A stretch of DNA of 64,000 nucleotides from Thozetella sp. PMI_491 (lineage: Eukaryota; Ascomycota; Sordariomycetes; Chaetosphaeriales; Chaetosphaeriaceae), in assembly GCA_021432635.1 (NCBI GenBank), contig MU270081.1, positions 202,942 to 266,941 of the forward strand, written 5' to 3'. Position 1 is the first letter of the stretch; every line of letters begins with the position of its first letter. The position numbers and the translations under genes are program-made. The notes beneath the pieces are model-generated. The model saw only the letters and a list, made by a program, of their open reading frames with translations, did no database searches and was not told the origin of the DNA. This document shows, piece by piece, positions 45,033-55,569 of this stretch.

Positions 45033-48000
45033 TTAGGAGGCAATCTTGGCCTCACGGTAGGGCGACAGAGAGATGGGACCTACAAGCCCGTAGGCTTGCC
45101 TCGTCGCAACGCCATATACCCCAGCCTGCGTGATCCGCAGCCGGTTCAAGAGGGTCGTAGCCACCTCGATCTCGATCGTGTTGACGCCCTTCCGCAGCCA
45201 GGGCCCAACGTCAAAGTTGACATCAAGCTGGTCCTGCGGTGGAAGCTTCTGGCCGTTCAACGTTAGGCGGAACGACCCAACAATGCTCGGGATGCTCAGC
45301 ATCGCGCCAGCGTCGGCCGGCCAGCTTTCTCCGAGGTCGAAGCTAGTTGTGTACCAGCCGAGGCCCGATACGTCCTGGAGCTCAGTGAAGTTGGTCCACG
45401 GTGCCAGAGTGTCGAGCTGGAGCGTGTGGTTGACGTAGATCGTGTCGGTCGAGTTGAGGTCGCTCGTCGGCTGCCAGTCTTGCACGTGGAGCGTCCAGTT
45501 CTTGAGCTCCTGGGCCGCGGGGATGTTGTCGAAGACGCTGGTGATGACCTCCCCGCTGCTGAGTTCCGAGGAAACCGTCGCCGTGATGTTAGAGCGCACA
45601 AAGAGCCCCGCATCCTTGCGTTGAACGCTCTGGGCCGTCGACCGTACAGCGTGCACGGGCGCTTTGGCCACAGGCGCGACGGTGATCATCATGCCCTGGT
45701 AGGCCCTCAGAGAGACGTGGACTTTGATCTGGGTGTCAGAAATCTCTTCGTACTGCCCGACGGGCGTGACGTCGCCGGTCCACAGATCCATGAGAAACGG
45801 GACGCCGTCTTTCGACCGACGGGGAAGAAGCACGTCGGCCTCGACCGCCGTCACCTTGGTCTTGGTGGACACGGCGTAGGTTGCCGGCGAGGCGGCGACG
45901 AGGAGGAAGTGGTCTAGGTCGCCATCGACTCGTTGATAGCTGATCAGCTGCGATGAGTTGTACTGTACTCTCGGTACAACGCCGATCTTGGCAACCCCGG
46001 GGCCGAAGTCGTCGCGGGTAGCGACAGTGGCCACATTGGGGTGAGACAGGATTTCGGCAAAGATCGAGGTTATCTCCGGGGTTTTCGGGGACTCCCCATA
46101 CTGGTAATACGCATTAGTTTCGATTTCGCGCCATTCTCACCAAGGGCTTCACGATCCTGCTACTTACTCCGTACGAGTTGACGACGGACCAGTCACCGGC
46201 GATGAGGATAGGCAGGCCGGCCTTGGCAAACTCCAGAATCTTCTTCGCAGAAGACAGCTTGGCCATCGGCTCACGCGATGAGGTGAAGGCGTCACCTTCG
46301 AAAGCAAGCAGCTGGTAGCCAGGCCCGTCGGGAGCGAGGAGCTTGTCCCGAACCGTAGCGCTGGGGAGGTCTAGTAGCGAGGGCCCGATGATGTTGAGAC
46401 TCCAGCCAAGCATCCTAGGACGATGTTAGCTCAGTTGCCAGATACGCTAGAGGGCATTTCCGCTGGTACTTACGTCCCCGAGTCGGCAAACCATGGGCTG
46501 TTGTAGCCGGCCCCTACGTAGCCCTTTTGCTCAAAGAAGGCGACGTCGTGCTTTGGCTGGCCCCTCTGGAGGACGGCCTGCACACGTCCGACATAGCCCA
46601 TAGTGTCGCTCATGTGACGCCAAAGGGGGATCCTCGGCCCCCACGACTCAGAGTAGCCAATGTTTCCGCTGTAGGGCGTGAAAGCAGCAAAGCCAGGCCA
46701 CTGGGCCGTCTCAGCTGCTTTGTACGAGAAGCCGTGGAAGACCTGGTGATTATTCCCGCTCGTGAAAATCGGGTTCAGTGTCTGGAGGACTAGTCTAGTG
46801 TCAGCAGCCAGCCTCTCGGAGCTGTCATGTGTGTCAATGCTAGCACTCACGTAGCTTGAGGGTTACGGTATAGGCCGAGGCTGCGAAGGCGCATGCTTCG
46901 TTCGAGATCAAGCTGAGTCCCTTCATGTTGGCGGCGCCGGCGAGCGAGCGGTAATCGCCCATGTTCTTGAAACCCAGGCTCTCGCCCTCCGGGATGTCGA
47001 CCGCCGCCGAGCTCGCCATGGCCTCGGTAGGCAAGCCGTATGTCTGGGCGCGGAACTTCATGCCTTGGGCGGCAGACCACTCCCGCATGTGCTTAGCATG
47101 GTAGTCGACGTACAGCTGGCCCATGGTGTCCCAGAAGTCGTTGATGACGCCACGAGTGACCTCGGCGTCTGAGAAGGAGAAGGCGTTCTTCTGCTTCTCC
47201 TGCACGATAGCCGGAAGTACGGTGTAGAGATCGTAGCCCATGCGGCGCTTAAACTCACACCGTAGCCGGGGCGTCCACAGAGTGCTGTACTCGAGCTCGA
47301 TCGAGTCCTCGAAGAACGAACCACCAATTTCGTGGAACAGCGACTTGAGCTCGGGGCTGAGGATGTTCTGGTCCCAGTAATCCGTTGAAGCCTGAATGCC
47401 GGCGAGGGACAGGTGGTCGATGACGGCACCATCGTGCGTGTTGTGCGGCCCCGCCTCGGCCAATTGGCCGGTGCCTCGCATCCGGTAGGATATCACGACC
47501 CAAGTGCTGTTACTGCCGTCTACAGGAGGAGTAAATGTGATGTTGCCGCCGCTCACTTGCTTCAGCAGGTCCACCTTAGTCCCAAGATCGAGCACCACTG
47601 GGACCGCCGTCGTCAAGCTGCCGTTATGCACCCTCCATGCTTGCAGGGCAATGAGGGTCTCGTTGTTGACGCCAGGGCCGGCCGCGGTATACGGCGCCGG
47701 GACGGGACCGCTATAGGTTGCTCCGCTGACTACGTACGCCCGGCCCGTCACGACCTCCTTCTCGGCTCCGGGGTCGTCGGGACTGAGCGTCGGGACGCTG
47801 GCAGGATACGAGGGCCCAAGGGCGACGTCGATCTGGAAACCTCGAGACTTTGCGTGGTCGCTGGCGGCGCGGATGGCGTCTAGCCAGGGGCCCGTCGCCC
47901 AGCCGTGGCCGGCGGGGTCCATGGAAACGTGGATGCTAGGGTGGACATCGTTGATCTCGGCTCCGCCAAACCCTCCTTCGAGCATCTCGTCGATCTCGGC

Positions 48001-48236
48001 CTTGATCTCGTCGACGTCGACAACGCCGTGTGGCCACCACCATCGCAGCTTTGGCCGCGCCGAGATGGGGGGGTTGGCGAAATCTGCGAGGAGGCCGAGC
48101 CCCGAGCTGGGGAAGGCCCCTTGAATCCAATCTGCCTGTCGTGTCGCGCGTGTTAGAAGCTACGTGGTTTCGTAGAGCAGACGTCGCTCGAGGTTTCCGG
48201 TCAAGACTCGGGAGGAGGCGTACTTACCAAAGACAT
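45033..48236 (-). CDS. GH106-type alpha-L-rhamnosidase
   Basis: Minus-strand exons are about 48236-48228, 48135-46851, 46789-46474, 46414-46168 and 46100-45033, giving 974 aa. The last three introns have GTGAGT/GTAAGT donors and TAG or CAG acceptors in matching phase. The N-terminal catalytic part reads KLRWWWPHGVVDVDEI then EGGFGGAEINDVHP, followed by HAKSRGFQIDVALG. This is the pattern of the GH106 (PF17132) family. FHEIGGSFFEDSIELEYSTL, in the middle, carries acidic residues expected in the active site. A C-terminal beta-rich region (about residues 620-974) ends with jelly-roll-like NGQKLPPQDQ and LRKGVNTIEIEVATTLLNRL, as in these enzymes. The first exon is uncertain and no signal peptide is visible. 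It faces the GH35 gene tail to tail. Confidence 0.78.
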
Positions 48237-48249
48237 GGCTGTAGTTCAT

Positions 48250-49245
48250 CCCAGAGCAACTGTCGTCCAGGCTGGCGGAACGTAGCAGTCCCGTCTATGG
48301 CAGGCGGCTGCCTGCTACTTATCCGTCATCTCATGTTCACCGCTGGCCTTCGGTTCATCTCTTGCTCGGCCAGCATCTTCCACCAGGCCGGGGACAGCTG
48401 GTTCGTGTGACATTACCCCGAATGCCAGGTCGCAAAGGGGATGAGGCCAAGTCCCTTTGGGGTAGTCTCGAGGCTGGCATGCACCTATCCCCCGCCCCAG
48501 TAAGGACAGCGGCAGGGACCCCGTGTTGGGGAGGCCCTGAGGTACGAATACTATGTAGACAATCCATGGTGCGCCGCTGTCAAGCGGTCTTGGTGGAGGG
48601 CCGATGTTACTCTCAATGCCCCGTGCCTGCCAGATTCGTTCCTAGAATAGCACAAGAGTGCGGGGTGCCAGGGATTCCCCGTCGGCGAAGATAAGGTGTT
48701 TGTGGGCGGAAAATTGGACTCCCCTGGCCTAACGAAGCATCCTAAGAACATATCCTAGTTACCCCAACATGATCCCCCGCCAATTTGCACGACTTCAGCC
48801 TGGCTCCCGGTCGCGTAACTGCTGGATGACGAGGAAGCGCTGGCCGAATTCCGAGATCAAGCGGGTTGGTACGGAACTAATGCAGGCTCCAAAGGACACT
48901 ATTGAGACCAGCTTCCTCAGTAGCAGGGACGGTCAGTGTGGCCATCCTTTGGGGTATCCGGGGTAGTTTACACCGAAACACCGGTGGGGAAGGCAATAAT
49001 TATTTTTTGGTCTCGTGGCCGGGCCGTTTCTGAACAAGCTATCTTAGCTAGCACGCGTCTGCGATACCTTCTTGGTCGTTGTAGCTACACCGACTTGGGC
49101 TAATTTCGACCGGCCCACAGAAGTAGAGATACTGGGTACTGGGGTAGGCACAGCTGAGTGTTGTGATAGATATTCTGCCCGAGGAGCCGGTATACCCGGG
49201 CTGTAGGACACCCTTGCCTCAGCAAGAACCCTAGCTTCCAGGTTT
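48250..49245. other. Upstream region of the GH106 gene, no gene seen
   Basis: It may include a missing 5' exon of the GH106 gene. I found no convincing signal-peptide exon on the minus strand. Frames at 48030-48410 and 48362-48694 (plus) are unsupported. Confidence 0.4.
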
Positions 49246-50355
49246 CTATCCGATAGGGAACGATGGCGACTCCCCGTAGGTTTTCTTGCCCCATTCGTCC
49301 ATTCCCGTAGCCAGGCCCTCGGTGAATGTCCTGTCATACCGACTCCCACTGCCATGCCAGGCAAGCCGCCCCGTCCTCCAGGTCAGCCACTTCTCGGCGA
49401 GCGGCCCCTCAGGAGCCCGCAGGATGCCAACAGCGATGTCTGCCACAGCCTCCTCTTCACTGGGCGTGCGATCGTCGTGGGTGTAGAAGACGGTCGCGCC
49501 GCACACGCCGCAGAAGGCGCGGAGCGCCGCCGGGCTGGACCGGTAGGGCACGAGGGTGCCGAACTTGAGGTCCGGTGGGATGCGCGGCTGCGTCTGGGCC
49601 AGCGGGATGAAGGTCCAGGCAATGGCATGGGCCCCGTCCACGAGGCGACAGTCGTCACACACGTCGACGCACGCGAGCCATTTGTTGGGCTCGAGCGGGC
49701 TGACGAACGTCTTGATAAAGTCGCTGCCCGTGGTCTCGGGCCGGTCCGGGCGCGGCACCGTGAAGCTCACGCCGCCGCAGTGGCACTCGGCGCGCAGCAC
49801 CTCGCGGCCTTGTTCGTCGAACTCCTGCTTCGGGGCCGCCCGCGACGGGATCGGGAGGTCTGGGTTCTCTGGTTCCGGGTTCCACGTCCGCATCTCTCGC
49901 TCGCCCACTTTGTGGAGCCAATTGGCTAGGCCGCCACCCGCGGCCGCCTCCGTGTAGACATGGGAGCGGATGAGGAACGAGGAATCGCTGTGGTCGTCAA
50001 AGATGGAGGTCGCGACGCGCCACTCCTTCTTGCCCGTCGCCGGGTCCGCCTCCAAGTCGATGTCACCAATGTGGCAGCCGCAAGTGCTGCAGAAGTAACG
50101 CTCTGCCGCGGGATCCTCCTTGTGGGTATATCCGGTGACCACGTCCAGGGACGAAGGGGCAACAAACTCGGGCTCGATCCCGACCGGGAGTGGCGCATGA
50201 AAGATGCACAGCGTGCCGTGTGTGTAGCGGCAGATCGGGCAGTGGCATAGATGGGTAGGGAGGGGCAGCTTGGAGACAGGCACGGAGACGGTGAAGTGGA
50301 CTGCCTTGCAGTAACAGCGCGCGGTAAGAATCTTGACCTCCTCGTCAGACGCCAT
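49246..50355 (-). CDS. Double GFA-domain (CENP-V/GFA zinc-fold) protein
   Basis: A single-exon protein of 369 aa with two tandem GFA/CENP-V-type zinc domains. Domain 1 (about residues 10-150) has CYCKAV, CHCPICR and FCSTCGCH. Domain 2 (about 190-340) has CHCGGV, CDDCR and FCGVCG. Each set supplies the Cys ligands of the glutathione-dependent formaldehyde-activating fold. A linker rich in Glu/Pro separates them. Most fungal GFA proteins have one domain and unknown substrates; the two copies differ strongly, so this is an old duplication. Formaldehyde or S-hydroxymethylglutathione chemistry is a family suggestion only. Confidence 0.85.
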   Translation of the reverse strand: MASDEEVKILTARCYCKAVHFTVSVPVSKLPLPTHLCHCPICRYTHGTLCIFHAPLPVGIEPEFVAPSSLDVVTGYTHKEDPAAERYFCSTCGCHIGDIDLEADPATGKKEWRVATSIFDDHSDSSFLIRSHVYTEAAAGGGLANWLHKVGEREMRTWNPEPENPDLPIPSRAAPKQEFDEQGREVLRAECHCGGVSFTVPRPDRPETTGSDFIKTFVSPLEPNKWLACVDVCDDCRLVDGAHAIAWTFIPLAQTQPRIPPDLKFGTLVPYRSSPAALRAFCGVCGATVFYTHDDRTPSEEEAVADIAVGILRAPEGPLAEKWLTWRTGRLAWHGSGSRYDRTFTEGLATGMDEWGKKTYGESPSFPIG

Positions 50356-51133
50356 CGTGATAGTCAGTGCAGTGACTAGCGCTTGTATTGTTACGACACA
50401 GTTGACGCCCGCCTCAAGACAAGAGCTTTGGGCCTAGGTGTCAAGAGGGGAGGTAAGCCACACTCAGGTAGGCCACGACCAGGTAGATACAAGTATTTAT
50501 CTCTGCTATCTTACCTCGACTAGAAAAGTAATGTGCAAGATGCCCCGCACCGCGTCTAGTCTTGTCGCGAGTTCAGGTGACTCGGATGGTTGATAGGCCG
50601 CTTGGCTGAACCCCTCTCGGTTAGACATCATAAGGAATCACTATGCGACAGCACCTGAGTCTTAACGCGACCTAACGAACCTTAACACTGCGTCGAGGCC
50701 TGATCATCCAGACGCCCTTCCCACAACATGCATTACTTTAATCAGGTGCCCCACGACTCAGCTCCCGCTCGCCATGGGATCAACTGACCACTCGCTGCGA
50801 TAGGATCGTCGCCACCCTGGTTTGAAGGGCGTCAGACTAGGCCCATTTGGCTATACCTCAGCGCGGGTAGGCTGATAAGATCATCCACATAACGACGATC
50901 CAGGTTCTTGGGGGTCAGTATACTCTCGCTCGCAGCCCCAAGCACGTGCCGTGCAAGATGCCAGCCGCCTCTCTATATAGCTGACGGCTCACTTGAACCC
51001 CCCCGAGTCGGTCCCGTCCACCACCACCAGACCCCCGAGGCGGCCCTACGGGTCTCCCCGGAGGCCCCTGCACCGCCCGTTCCAGGTTCTGCTGCTTACC
51101 AGTCGACCCAGGCCACTGACACCAGTGGACATA

Positions 51134-51157
51134 CAATACAGGACTGGTATAATTGTG
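51134..51157 (+). repeat. Left terminal inverted repeat
   Basis: The 23-24 bp from CAATACAGG to AATTGT match the reverse complement of the right end with a single extra base. Confidence 0.7.
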
Positions 51158-51540
51158 GTTGCAGTGCAAGCCAGGGTAAAAATAATGAGTAGAGCTACAG
51201 TATAACTACAGGGTTAAAAAGTAAGCAAAAAAGCCAGTTTTTAGTGGTGAATCTGTCCCCCTTCGGCAAGCCTTACAGCTCCCAACCTGGTGGTCATGGA
51301 ACGGGCTAGCCGAAGTAGGTAGCTAGCTAGAACAGCCTCCCAAGCCCTTAAAATCGCTGCTATTAGCCTGCGCCCAGTAGGCTGGTCGAGGTAGTTTGTC
51401 TCAATCCACTACTTCATCCAGATCCATACATGCTTGATGGCTGGGGTGCTGGCGCTGGCTCTGGGCTGGTTAGGTTGATGATCTGGCGTGGAGGGGTATA
51501 AGGAGGGGGTGGGGATGGTCTGAGCTAGTGGGTGCTGGGC

Positions 51541-51750
51541 GTACGAGCTCGCTGGAACGCTGGCGAGCTGGCTGGCTGGCTGGCGTTGCCAGTATGGCTA
51601 GCGGCCACAGCGTGGGTCCAGGGGAGCTGGCGGGGCATTTTCAGGGTTAGGGTTGGTGGTGCTTGGATATGGGGTCGGATCGCTGGCAAAAAAGCTGGCA
51701 AAATAGCTGGCAAAAGAGCTGGCGCTGGTCAGCTGGCTGGCTGGCTGGCC
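51541..51750. repeat. GCTGGC low-complexity tract
   Basis: Many short direct copies of gctggc occur, some as gctggctggctggc and some spaced by aaaa (gctggcaaaa). They lie inside the inverted-repeat element and account for its apparent open frames. Confidence 0.8.
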
Positions 51751-52229
51751 AGCTGGATCGGTAAAAAAAAAAAGTGGTTGTAAGAGTAAAGAGCTGGCTG
51801 GCGTTGAGCAAGCTCGAGAGATTTAGATGTGGATCGAGCTGGTCAGGGTTCGGGTTGGTGGTAGTATTAAAAAGAGCGCGCTTTGCAGCTGGTCAACTGG
51901 CCACTTTATATAGGGGGTTCAATCAGTAAAAATCAGTAAAATAAGTAAGCTAGCTGATCCAGCTGATCCGGTTGATCCAGTTGATCTGGCTGTTGTAAGG
52001 GTAAAAACGTAGCTATTGAGTGAAAGCTGGTGATGTTTTACGGTGTTCAGGGGTCAAATCAGGTGGTTGCTCGTGATTTAAGGCCCTGTGGGCTGGCTAG
52101 TGGCCCTGTAAGCTGGCCACGGGCTCTGTAAGCAGCGTTCAGTAGCCTGTAGGCTGGTTAATTATTAAAATTATTTTATGTCGTTCCACTGCAAAAATAT
52201 ATGGGCCGTGCCATCCTGGCTCCAGCGGA

Positions 52230-52253
52230 ACAATTATACCAGGTCCTGTATTG
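52230..52253 (-). repeat. Right terminal inverted repeat
   Basis: Read on the minus strand it starts CAATACAGGACCTGG and matches the left end. A TA dinucleotide follows on the plus strand. Confidence 0.7.
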
Positions 52254-52773
52254 TATGCTGCCATAACCACGCTGTGCATTGCCAACGAGTCCGATGTATT
52301 TAGAAGTCAGTGAGAATAGGAATTGGAAAGGGGGCAAAGGCGATTGAGAGCGCTCCGGCGGCGTTGGTTTTAGCCAGCTGGAGGAATGCATGCCCGAGAC
52401 TGCTCTAGATTCCCGATCCAGTGTCATTGGCTCATTCGCTCGACGAGCGGAATGCCCGGGATACAGGATGTAGTGTCCGGAACTCACCACTCGGCCGGTA
52501 GGCTCTTCCCCGGCGTGCGCTATGTCATTCTAGAATCCTCGCCCGCACTTTGGGAGCTTACCGCCTCGAGCAAGCTGGCATTCGCCCGACAGGCGTGCGC
52601 CTTATGGTTTCGCATTTCAGCTAAATGACCCCCGACCACACACCCTCTTGCTCCTGGTTGAGCGATCCGGCCCTCCAACGAATATTCAGGCCGCTTCCCC
52701 GCGCGGATCACCGCAGCTTACGCCTATCGCAGGGCTGCGCCGGACATGTCTGGCTTATGTAGTTTTTTTAGTG

Positions 52774-52791
52774 TTTTTTTTTTTTTTTTTT
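52774..52791. repeat. T18 homopolymer
   Basis: An uninterrupted run of 18 T on the plus strand lies in intergenic DNA. Confidence 0.9.
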
Positions 52792-53160
52792 GAAACAAAC
52801 GAGGATAAACTCGGTGCCACATGGCCGCAGCCTCTCCGCTGAGCCGTAGTGGCCCACGCTAGGTGTTTGTTGCACCCGGAGGATCTGATGCCAAGTATCA
52901 AGGGGGATTGACCCGACGCTGATCGGCTGCGGACTCCCCGGTGTCCAGAACATGATCCGGGCGAATAATTATTAAAAGATGGGGACTGCGGTGTGCGCCT
53001 CTCTACTCTTTAGAACCCGTAGCTGCACGTATTTTGCGCAAAGCTCGCGACCATGAGAGCTCCCTAGCTATTCACTCAACATCTCCCGACACCAAACTCG
53101 ACTGGATTCGCAGTTGCATATCGGCCTCACCCATACCGGGAACGGCAATCGTAGCCCAAC

Positions 53161-53787
53161 ATGAGTGTGCCTTCATCACCGCTCCCAAGGAGGCGGGTGC
53201 GGCTCAGCTCGACAGCCGTGCAGCTCCGGGACTATCCTTTCTCGACCCCGGATAGCTCTTCCAACGACCTTAACTTCTCTCCCTTTCAGCCAAAAGACAG
53301 CTCATCTGGGTCTCATCTCTCTACGGCCGCCATCGCGGGAATCGTGGTCGGATGCCTCATCTTTGTCGGCGTCATCGCGGGCATTTTCTATGTGCTCCGT
53401 CGTCGCAACCGGCAACTCAAGGAGATGTATGCCTACGGGGTGAAAGACACTCTCCCCCAAGGCGCCTCTCTCGACAACAGCTCAAGGAGCTCGACTGAGC
53501 CGGCAGAGCCGGCCGGACCCCCACCACCGTACCAGCCACCAGAATACCCACCAGCAGCGACCATCCGCCGGCAGCAGTCCTACCGGCAATCGCATGTGTA
53601 CGGGTTCCAGTCGACGCAGCATCAGATAGATGCGAACCGAGCCCAAACTATGGACGGGAGCTACCGATACAGCGGTATTAGCCACGCCAGCGCGCGTCAC
53701 TCAGTCGCGAAATCGCCGACACTATCAACCAGGAGCGAGCTAGAGGGAGAGCCTAGCAGCGCTGCACTAAGAAGGCAAGCAGCCTGA
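53161..53787 (+). CDS. Single-pass membrane protein, hypothetical
   Basis: A protein of 208 aa with one strong transmembrane segment, STAAIAGIVVGCLIFVGVIAGIFYVL (about residues 54-78), followed by a basic stop-transfer RRRNRQ. A Ser/Pro-rich N-terminal part of about 50 aa precedes it. The cytosolic tail is Pro/Tyr/Ser-rich with PPPPYQPPEYPP, a PPxY-type motif that could bind WW domains of Rsp5-type ubiquitin ligases. This layout resembles fungal wall-sensor or mid1-like proteins, but those usually have a signal peptide and a longer ectodomain. An upstream exon may therefore be missing. No family is assigned. Confidence 0.65.
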   Translation: MSVPSSPLPRRRVRLSSTAVQLRDYPFSTPDSSSNDLNFSPFQPKDSSSGSHLSTAAIAGIVVGCLIFVGVIAGIFYVLRRRNRQLKEMYAYGVKDTLPQGASLDNSSRSSTEPAEPAGPPPPYQPPEYPPAATIRRQQSYRQSHVYGFQSTQHQIDANRAQTMDGSYRYSGISHASARHSVAKSPTLSTRSELEGEPSSAALRRQAA

Positions 53788-54376
53788 GGTAGCGGGTACT
53801 ACCTCCTTCTGCTGCAGAACTCGAAGAAGGGATGCAAGAGATTTGTCACAATTTTTTGAAATTCGGAGATGACTACCTAGAGAGTCGGGGCGGGCAGGAT
53901 ACCCTTTGCAGACCTCCTTGTTGCCAAATCCCTTTTTAGAATGCCTCCGTATCACTACTAGACGATGTACATGAATATACCCCAGTCGCATAAATTTTCC
54001 TGCCCCTGAGAACTCCATATGATCCGCGGCGTTCAAAACTGCCTCGGTTGATGAATACCTACTTTCGGCACCTGAGGAAGGCGCCTAGCAAGCAAAGCCA
54101 GCTTCAGTCAAGGCAGTACACTCGCTGTATACCGTATTGCAAGAGAAATCGAAGCAAACATGCTCCGCGCCTTCACAGTCATTTCTGACTCTGTGGATGG
54201 CAATATGACCCTGCATGAGGCACAAGAGCTGCGGACCAACCGGTTGTGACCCTTTTACATTTATTGCTTCCCGAGGTCTCATTATTCGTTGCCGAATCAT
54301 GTTCTAAGAATGTTATGCTCCCGCTTCGGCGTCCCCATCTCTGCCCGCTGCTGTCCCGCAGTGGATTGCCCAATGT
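53788..54376. other. Convergent intergenic region, no gene seen
   Basis: This lies between the membrane-protein gene (+) and the hydrolase gene (-). Short minus frames (53767-54036, 54085-54300) have no motif. Confidence 0.45.
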
Positions 54377-55569
54377 CTAGGGCTTGAGCGGCCCCGATAG
54401 CAGCCAGTCCCCAATAATAGAGATGGTCTTGTCCGTCTTGACCCTGGCGTCTTCTAATAGTGTCGTGTCGCCGCGGACTAAGCGTTCGATACCCTGGTCG
54501 AATCCATGAATCGTATCCGGCACCAGAAGCCACCTATATCGCTTCCCGTCGCTCGTTTCCTCGAAGTGGAACCGCTCGTCATCGAGTATGAGCTCTCCTT
54601 TCTCAGCCGCCTCTTTCCTTCCCACCGGCTCGTCCATGCTCGGCACCGGCCGGCTAGCCAACCGAGAGGCCAGCCGCCAGGCTTCGTGGCTGAGCAGGTC
54701 CAGCTCGCAGCCGACTACGAAAATATTGTCGGGCAGAGCTTCGGATGCCACGTAGACGGGGCTCAAGAGCGGGTCTTTGGTGCTCTGACCTGTCGGTAGA
54801 TAGGCCCAGTCGAAAACAGCCGCCAGGCGCAGCAACAAGTCTTTTTCGTTAGCTCGGAAACCACCCAGCTCTGGCTTGTACCGTCGAAGGTGTGTCTTGA
54901 CCTCGTGGGTGGTCGAGAAATCAAGCACCGGGTACAGCGGCACGGCCGCCTTGATTCTTGAGCGCACTGTCTCGAGTTGCGCGGCCGCGAGGGTCAGGTT
55001 GCCGCCGGCAGACCACCCAGCAAGGGCCACGCGGTCCGGGTCGATGGGTAAGGAAGAATCGGCCATGGCGGAGCAGAGAAGCTCCTCGATGTCGTGGACC
55101 GGCCCCGGGAACGGATTCGACGGAGCCTTGGCGTAGTTCAAGGCCACCACAAGCATGTTGTGCTTCGACGCAAACAAGTAGTTCCATCTATCCGTGTCTT
55201 CCGGCGTGCCCAGTACGAAGCCGCCGCCATGGATGGTGAACATCGTGGGCAGCTTCTGGCCGGAATTGCGGTCATAGGACTTTGGGAAGAAAATACTGGG
55301 AGACGGTCAGCCGGGGGAGGCGGGCGACGACATCCACACATCCACGTTTACCGTATGGGAAGATGGCTCCGGCATGGGTATTTCTTGACGAGATCCGCCC
55401 GGATCTCGGCGGGAGCAACATAGTCCTTGATGGCGCGCATGAATAGCACCGGCGCGACGATGAAGTTCTGAATCATGAACGCGATCGAGGCATACTTGAT
55501 GCGGGTTCCCAGAGGAGGCGCCTGGACCGTGCTTGGTCCGTCCCCTTTTGCTGTATCCAGCTCGGCCAT
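54377..55569 (-). CDS. Alpha/beta hydrolase (HSL/lipase-esterase type)
   Basis: Minus-strand exons 55569-55352 and 55295-54377 give 378 aa. The 56-nt intron has GTAAAC and CAG; the join gives PIR joined to IFFPKSYDR in phase. The oxyanion motif is HGGGFVLGT, the nucleophile elbow is GWSAGGN (GxSxG), the acid is probably Asp in VGCELDLLSHE, and the catalytic His is in PDTIHGFDQG. This layout is that of the hormone-sensitive-lipase-like group IV esterases. An N-terminal hydrophobic segment (about residues 25-45) may tether it to a membrane. It lies about 2.1 kb from the RiPP precursor, so involvement there is possible but unproven. Confidence 0.85.

Larger units (their letters stand above)
51134..52253. 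mobile_element. Candidate non-autonomous Tc1/mariner-type element with TIRs and TA flanks
   Basis: The left end begins CAATACAGGACTGGTATA and the right end, read on the minus strand, begins CAATACAGGACCTGGTATA. The match continues to AATTGT (about 24 bp with one inserted base), and a CCAGG word follows about 14-16 bp later on each side. Each end is flanked by TA (51132-51133 and 52254-52255), the target duplication of Tc1/mariner/pogo elements. The interior (1.1 kb) has no open frame for a transposase and is full of GCTGGC and AGCTGATCC words. The family assignment rests on TA alone. Confidence 0.55.
50356..53160. other. Gene-free stretch holding an inverted-repeat element
   Basis: No protein gene is convincing. 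The region contains the 1.12-kb TIR element at 51134-52253 described separately, low-complexity GCTGGC tracts inside it, and an 18-T run at 52774-52791. Confidence 0.5.
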
